In this document: one piece after another, positions 56,801 to 64,000 of the stretch
How the letters are laid out: every line of letters starts with the position of its first letter
Position numbering within the stretch: position 1 is the first letter of the stretch
From: Gari tellinella
Lineage: Eukaryota > Mollusca > Bivalvia > Cardiida > Psammobiidae
Direction: 5' to 3'
DNA length: 64,000 nucleotides
NCBI GenBank assembly: GCA_922989275.2
Contig: OV277857.1
Coordinates: 8,494,001-8,558,000, forward strand
Translations under genes and position numbers: made by a program
Notes under the pieces: model-generated
The model's database searches: none
The model's input: the letters and a program-made list of their open reading frames with translations, nothing else
Told to the model about the DNA's origin: nothing

Positions 56801-59234
56801 ATGTATCTAGTTTACGGCAACTAAACTACATACCAAAAGCAAAATGCACAATTCGGGTAAATTACTTTTTGATATATGAAACATCAGTTTGTAAAGTACA
56901 TATGAATTAGACTAACAGTAATACTTAATGTTTGCCACAACAACAAAAAAACATACAAGTTTGTATATATAATTGTTTGCATCAAGTTATTCTGAAGGTA
57001 TAACTAGAGTGATTATTTTGTTCAAATGCCTGCCTCTTTATCAATGTTATGAATGAATGTCAGCTCCAACCTATCTAACCACGTTTAAGAAAAATACGCG
57101 TTACAGTGAAACCCCTCTAAACAGGAACCTCTAAATACCGGAATTCTCTCTAAACCGGACAAAAACGTTGGTCCCGTTTCAAGCCTTATTTATTTTTACC
57201 AATTACACCATCAATACGCCTTACTATGTCAATGGTTTGTACTTACACTGTAGAAAATAGTTTATACATTCCAGTAGATAAAGGCGCATTTTGCTTTATT
57301 TTCAATCTGCTTTAAGTGGTCAGCTATCTTTCATACTAGTAACAAGCTATGGGTTGAAACCCCTCCAAACCGGAAGCCCCTCTAAACCGGACATTCATGT
57401 TGTCCCCACACTTGTCCGGTTTAGAGGGGTTTCACTGTATTTGTCATGTTTGTAACTCGCGCCTTTACCAGGGTTTAGACTTTCTTACAATCAGCTGAGT
57501 GTAACAATAATAAAATTGAGATGAAATCTCAGAATAAATTTTACTTGTTATACAAATGACTAAAAGGTTCGGTGAACTAGCATAATAATAAGAACCTGTT
57601 TGCAAAAACTTTTTTTAAATACCATTAAAGCGTCTCCCTTTCAAGGCACTCACCCCGGTTTGTTCGACTGTAGTATTTTGGTTGGTATTTGTGGAGACCT
57701 ACGTCTTTCTGAGCAATGGAGCCATGTGCCATTTCTGATGACCTCTGTCCCTAGAGATTTAAACAACCATCATGTCAAGAAATATATGTATTTTCTAAAA
57801 CTACTAATAGATACGAAAAACATCTAGTTTATATATCACAGGGGATGTCATGTTATTTCTTTATCTAAAAATATTGTTATACAGTGATGCCTCTCTCCAA
57901 CAACAACCAATGAGAAGATAAAGAGCATGTGTGTTGTTTGGATGGAGTTGTTATCGGGGGGTCAAAACGCTTTGCAAACAGTTTGAAATCAGATCAGACG
58001 TCGCGTTATGCCGTGCCTGGTCTGGTTTCAAACTGTTTGTCACTCGTCATTATCATTTTTTCTGTCAAAATGTCGAATATATAACTTCGATGGAAACAGC
58101 AGACGACAGGTTTCAGAAGGTCTTCTCCACTGTATCAATTTATTTTTGTTAAAATTCATACATTTCCCAATTCTATAAATAAAGGTAAACGAAAATCTAC
58201 TAGTACGCAGACAATACTATGATATCATAATAGCACCGAAAAGGTTAACCCTTTGGGTGCCGAAGTCGAATAAAGTCGACTTTGCAAACTGTTTGGTTCC
58301 TTACCAGACACCGCGTCACGCGGCGTCTGATCAGAATCCAAACTGTTTGACACTGTTTCGATACTTCTTAAGTCATTCTACATTGAATCTTACTTTTAAA
58401 GGATATTGCAAACAACAATATTGAAGCAGGCGACAATAAAGATATGAAGGGGTAAAAACTTCGCGATTATTTGGGCACCGAAAGCAACAAGAGTTATAAT
58501 GGCAATTAAATAACTAAAGCAACCGATCAAAAAGGCGGTGAAAATGTTGATATAATTGTGTATCGTCGTGATTTACAAACAACCACGCTTACAGTATTTG
58601 TGTGACAGGATATTTCTCTAATATGCCACGCATTGCATGTTAACCCTTTAACTCATAGCCTGTTTCTAGTTTTGAAGACAGGTGACCACTTAAAGCACAT
58701 TCTGCTTTACTTTCAGCCTGCTTTAAGCTAAAATCTGCTAGGCTATATCAAATATTTGTAATGGTTATTGTTCATGAGGGTTTAAACTGGAACTATTTTC
58801 TTCAGCGGAGGAATAAATCAAATACGCTAAAAGTCGCTTCTACGGGGGAAAGGGTTAAGAGTTACTGAAAAACAATTTACCGTCACATCCTGTCTGACGT
58901 TGTCTACAGGATCTTCTCTGTTGTATATCGTATTCGACATCCTTGTCAGCGTCTTCCACAGCGACAGTATCTCCTTCTTGTTGTTACCGTTTTTGTCCAC
59001 TAGCTTCTGGTTTTCAGTTTCTAAATTCAAAATTCTCTCTTCCAGTGCGGCTATTTTCCTGTCACATTCTGTTTCTTTTTCTTCGAGTCGCTCTGTCAAT
59101 ATTGAAATTTTGTTGTCATAGGATACTTTCAGCGTCTCTATCAGGTTGCGAAGGTCATCATAGTTAGATGGCTTTGCAAATAAAATATTCAACAAAGAAA
59201 GGAACACTACAGTTTTACATAGGAACATCGCCAT
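50831..59234 (-). CDS. C1q domain-containing protein 4 (five exons)
   Basis: Minus-strand exons 59234-58881, 57750-57654, 56361-56179, 52603-52548 and 51037-50831 join into 298 codons plus TAG. Signal peptide MAMFLCKTVVFLSLLNILFA; coiled coil LEERILNLETENQKLVDKNG. Exon 2 (97 bp, as in gene 3) ends KYQPKYYSRTNRG, making genes 3 and 4 the closest pair by linker. The C1q part has ALDYSVNIAFTAYLDHDMVS, FNKVLLNDAGGYNNNTGTFI, APVTGVYSISFFVG, LRLTKGDSVYITHQGGGRHV and TTTFSGFLIYPIE. The usual AGTHIEG is GGRHVEG here, a change in an otherwise constant loop. Introns are the longest of the four (intron 3 about 3.6 kb), swollen by at least three MITEs. All splice borders are GT/AG and the frame is uninterrupted. 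Confidence 0.9.
51107..51346. mobile_element. TTAA-type MITE with E core, in C1q-4 intron 4
   Basis: TTAA at 51103-51106 and 51347-51350; ends ACCCCATAAATACGCC and AGTATGGGGTAATGGG. E core near 51232-51300, centred on GCGCCTTTTAATGCGC. Confidence 0.85.
51918..52158 (+). mobile_element. MITE family A in C1q-4 intron 4
   Basis: TA-flanked, begins CTGTGGAGAATCTG, 241 bp, P core 51978-52046 with GGATAACCCGG centre. Confidence 0.88.
53242..53496. mobile_element. Family I MITE, hAT-like, 6-bp target duplication
   Basis: ATAATA on both sides; ends CAGGGCTGCCAT and ATGGCAGCCCTG. E core at about 53365-53435. Inside C1q-4 intron 3. CAGGG ends suggest the hAT superfamily, though 8 bp is the usual hAT duplication length. 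Confidence 0.85.
53750..54070. mobile_element. Decayed MITE family C
   Basis: GTTCAGAAGGAATTGTTATA, P core 53836-53910, right end GTCGCTGTAGGGAGGTAACA. Confidence 0.55.
54301..54475. repeat. Three-armed palindrome
   Basis: GGTATTTCGGCAGGGTGTAC... (about 43 bp) is followed after a GC-containing loop by its inverted complement, and then by a second direct copy of that complement (GAATATCCAAAACCGTCATA...). Confidence 0.9.
54990..55235 (+). mobile_element. MITE family A in C1q-4 intron 3
   Basis: TA-flanked complete copy, 246 bp, P core 55051-55118. 55236-55865 holds nothing recognised. Confidence 0.92.
55866..55945. repeat. Small foldback
   Basis: GAGGGCGTAAACAGTCGTAT opposite ATACGAATTCTACGCCTTC, with a GCATATG centre. 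Confidence 0.7.
56027..56090. repeat. E-core palindrome with paired substitutions
   Basis: Left arm TTGACAGTAAAGCCGAATGC, right arm its exact complement. Relative to other E cores, two positions differ, and in each case both arms changed together. Lies in C1q-4 intron 3. Confidence 0.9.
56375..56565. mobile_element. MITE family G
   Basis: ACCTCTACATTACTACCACT ... AATGAGAGGTTTTACAGTA with a GGCTCCTAAAGGAACTTTC centre. Lies in C1q-4 intron 2, beside exon 3. Confidence 0.75.
57104..57437. mobile_element. MITE family F with deleted E core
   Basis: TA-flanked, ends CAGTGAAACCCCTCTAAAC and GTTTAGAGGGGTTTCACTG. Only remnants of the E core (AAGGCGCATTTTGCTTTATT) remain. Confidence 0.85.
57882..58132. 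mobile_element. Chimeric MITE: family C left end, family A right end
   Basis: TA at 57880-57881 and 58133-58134. Starts CAGTGATGCCTCTCTCCAAC but ends GTCTTCTCCACTG. P core 57973-58041. In C1q-4 intron 1. Confidence 0.7.
58249..58491. mobile_element. TTAA-type MITE, family B
   Basis: TTAA at the left, CCCTTTGGGTGCCGAAGTCG and TTTGGGCACCGAAAGC ends, P core 58284-58350. In C1q-4 intron 1. Confidence 0.75.
58676..58850. repeat. Half E-core fragment
   Basis: AAGCACATTCTGCTTTACTT and a TTCTACGGGGGAAAGGGTTAA end: a TTAA-type MITE whose left palindrome arm is lost, abutting C1q-4 exon 1. Confidence 0.6.
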
Positions 59235-59365
59235 CTTAGCAAGTTCCCAAATCTACACTGAAACAGCTGATAAGAAGATCTTTAGATAAGGCTACCTTAC
59301 TCAGGGCTCCAGATAAGAGGGAGTGAACTGAACAAATTCAATATTTTCTCACTCATTTCAGCACT

Positions 59366-59440
59366 AATCCTATGGTGTTACAACTCATTAGAATCGTCTC
59401 GAAGAGACGATTCTATTGAGTAGTAACACCATAGGGTTTA
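59366..59440. repeat. Foldback upstream of C1q-4
   Basis: CCTATGGTGTTACAACTCA / TGAGTAGTAACACCATAGG with a TCTCGAAGAGA centre; about 130-210 bp upstream of the gene 4 start codon. Confidence 0.8.
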
Positions 59441-59499
59441 GTCCAGAAATAAAGATTTTAGTCTGGAACCCTGCTTACTTTTACAAGACCTTGTATACA

Positions 59500-59684
59500 G
59501 AGGAATGGAGATACGTGTTTCCACATAAACGCGATTGTTACAAAACGATATTTTCCTTTGCAACAGTTTGGAGACAGATCAGACGCCGAATAACCCAGCG
59601 ATTGATCAAGCTCCAAACTGTGTAATTCATTAGCATTTAGTTTCGTTTGAGCTGCAAAGTATAACATCTCAACAACTGTAGTAT
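59500..59684 (+). mobile_element. Decayed MITE family A
   Basis: GGAATGGAGATACGTGTTTC ... AACATCTCAACAACTGTA with a decayed P core at 59560-59625. Confidence 0.6.
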
Positions 59685-59818
59685 AGTTTAAACATATTTT
59701 ATTTCCATATACATAAGGAAATGTTGTTGGGTCACACGATCTTACAACGTTAGAGTCGACCGCCCCCCTATGATGTATATAAACAATGAAACAATGGCAA
59801 ACCAAATATGAAACATAT
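59685..59818 (-). mobile_element. LINE 3'-end fragment, same family as 9332-12680
   Basis: On the minus strand it ends GGAAATAAAATATGTTTAAAC and repeats the CATTGTTTATATACAT and GTGACCC landmarks of 12570-12680. About 130 bp, extreme 5' truncation. 59819-61215 holds scattered decayed palindromes (about 59940-60000, 60530-60608) and no gene. Confidence 0.85.
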
Positions 59819-61219
59819 TTTTATAAATAGTTTGAAAATAAAGAAAAACAAAAACTATCAACACACATTACGTATATTAACACATTTGCACCTAGTAGAT
59901 CTATTAAACTTTTGAGTCTTTTACAAACGGTGTACTTATAAGAGGACACATGTTCTATGCAAGCAGTGAATACCTATATCAGAGGGACCTTGCATAGCTC
60001 ATCATGAACATATATCACAACTCGCTACACTATGACTGTTAACTGTTTGAACCCGACAATGAACGATACAGTTAAACCTTTAGGGTTCAAGCTCGAATAA
60101 AACGAACATACGCGAATATCTTCAGTCGGAATTTGTCAACTCGGCTGTTGATATTGCAAACAGCTTTGATCAGGATCAGGATCCCAACTGATTTGATACT
60201 CATATGGAGTGGTTTTAGCTATACTTTCCTTAACTGCTTTTGATACACAAATCTTTAAATCTGACCATTCTGACATTTGCTTTACCGCTTTAACACCGCC
60301 TTACCCCGACCCGAGTACAATGGTTATATGTGGGGGTATTAACGGTTAATCGGTTAACCGGTTAACCTTTAGAAGCGCGGTTTATCGGTTACACTTTTCC
60401 CTCAAAAGGTTAACCTCAAAAACACAATTTGGAAATTGGATCATAAAACTTGCTGCACTTAATCAGTGGACGACACATCGATCCTTTGCTCGTTTCAACT
60501 GCATTGACACCTTGTCGAATAACACATATATGTAAACAGTTTGATTCCTGATAAGACGCCGCGGATCGCCTTCGTATGAGCCTTCTGATCAGGATCTACA
60601 CTGTTTGTTGGGGCAAAGTGTACTCTCCACAGGCAAACTATTTACAGATTACGAATATATCGTCGGTAGAGTTAACTGTGTTAAACCCATGTCCATTTCT
60701 GTATGACCATGCAATGGTATGTGGTCGAAAAGAATCCCGGAAAACAGTCAAGTGTTTTGCATAACTGAAGACACTTTACTTGATTTTGATGTTAATCGAA
60801 TTTATGAGTGGCATCCTATACTCGTCGAACTTCGATACGAATCTCGAACTTGTTTAACTCGAACTATCCGATAGTTCGACATATGCACTGCATTATCTCA
60901 TAATCGGTTAAGTCGAGCATACCAATATTTCAAACTTTGAAATACAGGTATGTTCGACAAAACCGACTTCGAGATTTCGAAGTTCGACTGTACTTGCAAT
61001 ATATCATTGTAGTCATTATTGGGGCTTCTGGGAATATTATGCAATCTAACGTGACCTACAGTGGAGAAAATGTTACTTTTTCCAATTCAAACGAAGGACA
61101 CATACAATGAAAAACACTGTTGAAATTGTCACGTCCTTGAAAATATTGACTAAATCTTCATTTGAGATCTCGGCAAACGATCTGGCCCCAAATTGTTTGC
61201 AATGTAAATAATTATTTAA

Positions 61220-61447
61220 CCCTTTATCCTATAGAAGCGCCTTTTAGCACACTTTATTTATTCACATCGAAGTAAAATCAATTTATTTACCAGTCATAAA
61301 TATGCAACACAATAAATATTTCCTTTTTCTGAGAAGATGGTATCTTAAAGCAGGCTGAAAATAAAGCTGAATGTTTTACGTTCAACCTGCTTTAAGTGGC
61401 CCTCTTTCTTCAATACTAGAATAAGGTTTAGGATATGTCAGTAAGGG
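61220..61447. mobile_element. TTAA-type MITE with decayed E core
   Basis: TTAA at 61216-61219 and 61448-61451; ends CCCTTTATCCTATAG and TATGTCAGTAAGGG. Shares its right TTAA with the adjoining family B copy. Confidence 0.8.
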
Positions 61448-61451
61448 TTAA

Positions 61452-61700
61452 CCCTTTCGGTGCCAAATTTATTGTGATTTGTTTTACCCCTTCATCGCTA
61501 CATTGCCGTCTGCTTCAATATTGTTGTCTGCAAGAGCGTTTCGAAACTAGACTTCAGGTATTATATGACTTAAGAAAAATTAATACGATTGTCAAACAGT
61601 CTGTATCCTGATCAGACATCGCATTGTGCGGCGTCTAATCTTGATCGACACTGTTTGCAGAGTTTACTTTATCCAACTTCGATGGTAAACAGGTTAAGAA
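61452..61700. mobile_element. TTAA-type MITE, family B, abutting copy
   Basis: CCCTTTCGGTGCCAAATT start, GCTTCAATATTGTTGTCTGC, P core 61588-61660, right end TTCGATGGTAAACAGGTTAA. Confidence 0.7.
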
Positions 61701-61779
61701 CAAATGTGTTGTTAGAAATGAGTTCGGTCTTCCTAGCTGTATCTCTGTTGATCTAGTGATATTAGAACACTCGACCATC

Positions 61780-61987
61780 AACCATTATTATTTCCCAAAA
61801 AACGTTTTCTTCGAAAGACAATAATGTACTCATAGTTTGAGCCTGATCAGACGTAGCGTTGGACGTCTGACCAAGCAAATTCTCAGTGCTATTCGGATTA
61901 CAAAAGAATGTTAACATTTTCTAAAACACGCTATTTTGCACATTGTACTATATTTTAAACGGGAAAAAAAACGCCTTCTCCATTGTA
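61780..61987 (+). mobile_element. Decayed MITE family A
   Basis: TATTTCCCAAAAAACG ... TTTTAAACGGG ... CCTTCTCCATTG with a broken P core near 61835-61880. Confidence 0.6.
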
Positions 61988-62187
61988 TTACTAAAGCCTT
62001 ACAAATGTGATACACATTGGAACCAACTAAATACCCCGGTATTGGGTTCTACTACTTATAGATATCATATTATACATGCAATATATTGAAATTCTGAATT
62101 GTGTCATTCCCTAAAGTAGCACAATTTGGAATATGATAGTTGCGCTAAACTGAAATTACCTCAGAAGGTGCATGTGTTTCGTCTTTT

Positions 62188-62440
62188 CAGGGCTGCCATA
62201 ATTTGACATAAAAAAGCCTAAGATTTCCAAATTTGCATTTTTCCAGTGCGATTTTACGAAACGTACATTTACTCCATAGCCTTTTCTTGTTTTGTTGACA
62301 TGCGACTTCTTAAAGCAGGCTGTAAGTAAAGCAGAATGCGCCTTAGGGCGCATTCTGCTTTACTTTCAGCCTGCTTTAAGCTACAGTGAACTGGGAAAAA
62401 ATCCGGAGATTTAGGAAAAATCCGGAGAAATGGAGGCCTG
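62188..62440. mobile_element. Family I MITE, 6-bp target duplication
   Basis: TCTTTT on both sides; ends CAGGGCTGCCATAATTTG and GAGAAATGGAGGCCTG; E core about 62311-62382. Confidence 0.85.
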
Positions 62441-62666
62441 TCTTTTAATTGTTGCAAATTATTCGGTTCCAGATTAAAATTAACGGTCTTTGGAGTCTCT
62501 TCTGGTTAAAAGACAAACAATATTGACACGATTTTATGAAAGGAAATGCTGATAAACATTCTTTTAACTCTTTGCATGCTGGGTAATTATTTTCGTCTGC
62601 AACATTTGTCGTCTGCTTTTGTTAAAAAAAGACTTTTCTAAATACCCTTTCAAAACATGGTCAGAG

Positions 62667-62975
62667 TGTCAAACAGTTTGGACATGTACGTTCGACAACT
62701 CTTGTCAGATATTGCGTAACGCGGCGTCTCGTCTGGATCCAAACTGTTTGCAAAGGCAAGTGTTTTATTTTAACCCTTTCAGCGCCAAATTGATCTTGAA
62801 ATGTTTACTCCTTCCCCGTTATATTGTCTTCGGCTTCAATAGGGTTGACTACAAGATATTTTCAAAGCTAGATTTAAGCTGATACATGTATGACTGAAGA
62901 AGTATCGATACGCGTGTCAAACGATTTGGTTCCTGATCAGACGTCGCGTTACGCAATATCTGACCAGAGTTGTCG
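62667..62975. repeat. Two decayed family B pieces
   Basis: P cores at 62667-62752 and 62916-62975 with CGTCTGC and CCCTTTCAGCGCCAAATT flanks. A run of about 22 C follows at 63020-63041. 63042-63440 has no supported gene. Confidence 0.55.
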
Positions 62976-63502
62976 AACGTATCCGGGATTAAAAAGTTGC
63001 AAGGAATACAATGCAATGTAACCCCCCCCCCCCCCCCCCCCCATCCGGTTCCATTGCATGGACTACAGTTTCAAACTAACCTTTTTGAAAGAAGAAACAA
63101 TTTTGGTTGAGTGGTCGAAATAGCGGGACAATTTAATTACAAGTTGGAAAACTAAATTTTTATGGTCGTAAAAGATATCGCATTCCCACGTGCATACTAA
63201 GCTCGTGCAGGGACACGCATGTCGTGGTTGTTAAGCAGCTCAGGTTCAGATTTTGCATGGTCTTCAATCCGGCCGGAGACTTTTAGATTCAGTTCATCCT
63301 TTTGGGAGATATTCCCGAAATCTCCCCGATGAACTGTAACTCGTTGCATGCTGGATATTGTTTGCTTCTGTACTGATTGTCGTCTGCTACTGTTCTTTGA
63401 AAAAAAAGATTTTTCGAAATTTCTTTTCCAAACAAAATCAGAGTGTTCAACAATTTGGATCCTGAAGAGACACCGCGTTACACGGCGTCTCATCAGGATC
63501 TA

Positions 63503-63743
63503 CAGGGCTGCCATTTCTCCGGATATTTCCTAACTTTCCGGATTTTTTCCAAGTACATGGTAGCTTAAAGCAGGCTGAAAGTAAAGCAGAATGCGCCCTA
63601 AGGCGCATTCTGCTTTACTTACAGCCTGCTTTAAGTGGTCACATGTCAATAAAACAAGAAAAAGGTACGATTCGTAAAATTGCACTTGAAAAATGCAAAT
63701 TTGGAAATCTTAGGATTTTTCATTTCAACTTATGGCAGTCCTG
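63503..63743. mobile_element. Family I MITE inserted in a P-core arm
   Basis: GATCTA on both sides; ends CAGGGCTGCCATTTC and TATGGCAGTCCTG; inverted relative to the 53.2-kb copy. It splits the right arm of the P core that begins at 63444. Confidence 0.9.
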
Positions 63744-63796
63744 GATCTAAAATGTTTGTAAAGTAATATAATTGTGTCGACGCTAGCATGCTAAGA

Positions 63797-64000
63797 CTTA
63801 ACCTTTTCGGTGCCAAATTATTTTGGAGATATTTACCCCTTCACCGCTTCATTGTCGTCTGCTTCAGTATTGTTGTCTGCAAGAACGTTTCAATGTTAGA
63901 TTTAAGGTTGTATGATTTAAGATATATTGATAACAGTGTCAAACAGTTTAGATCCTGATCAGACGCCGCGTTACAGATCCAAACTGTTTGCAAAGTCGAC
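63797..64000. mobile_element. Family B MITE cut by the window end
   Basis: Starts near TTAACCTTTTCGGTGCC, has GCTTCAGTATTGTTGTCTGC, and a P core from 63944 whose right centre is deleted. Confidence 0.7.

Noticed and set aside
60340..60385. Telomere-like GGTTAA repeats
   Set aside because: Only a few units arranged as a small palindrome; not a TTAGGG array.
3250..63990. CRISPR array
   Set aside because: The repeated palindromes are irregularly spaced by kilobases, sit within transposons and have no unique spacers; the genome is animal.

Overview
The window is nuclear DNA of an animal, most likely a bivalve mollusc. The only convincing host genes are four paralogous C1q-domain genes of the secreted, coiled-coil type that bivalves carry in large expanded families. 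The rest is AT-rich, intron-like sequence packed with small foldback transposons (MITEs) and decayed retroelements. A heterodont bivalve such as a dreissenid mussel would fit, but that is an inference and no sequence search was run. No prokaryotic genes, rRNA, CRISPR array or operon structure were seen.

Layout. 0-8 kb: an unplaced minus-strand ORF with an intron-like stretch bounded by a 63-bp direct repeat, then a Penelope-like retroelement with an inverted partial second copy and hammerhead-ribozyme-like cores. 8-13 kb: a 5'-truncated LINE with a precise 14-bp target duplication. 13-18.5 kb: dense MITEs. 18.8-23.6 kb: C1q gene 1 (+). 23.7-33.5 kb: MITEs, a LINE fragment, and a Russian-doll nest at 29.5-30.7 kb that holds a miniature LTR element (TRIM) with tRNA-like LTRs. 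33.9-39.4 kb: C1q gene 2 (+). 39.4-43 kb: MITEs. 46.8-43.1 kb: C1q gene 3 (-). 59.2-50.8 kb: C1q gene 4 (-). 59.3-64 kb: MITEs. Genes 1 and 2 point right and genes 3 and 4 point left, so genes 2 and 3 are convergent.

The four C1q genes share one five-exon plan with identical intron phases (0, 1, 1, 0). Exon 1 encodes a signal peptide and coiled coil, exon 2 a variable linker, and exons 3 to 5 the C1q domain, which is split by two introns. All four reconstructed frames are open (293, 301, 287 and 298 residues). They probably encode secreted, oligomeric innate-immune lectin-like proteins.

The strongest non-genic signal is modular. One palindromic core of about 65-70 bp (arms beginning GCAAACAGT and containing TGATCAGA) occurs about 40-50 times. 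It sits inside MITE families with unrelated ends: TA-duplicating families with CAGTGGAGAA or CAGTGCTCCC termini, and TTAA-duplicating, piggyBac-like families. A second palindromic core (arms containing TTAAAGCAGG and AGTAAAGCAGAATGCG) is likewise shared by TTAA, TA and 6-bp-target-duplication families. Paired arms carry symmetric substitutions, and one MITE family has inserted at the exact centre of such palindromes. Family letters (A, B, C and so on) are labels made up for this report.
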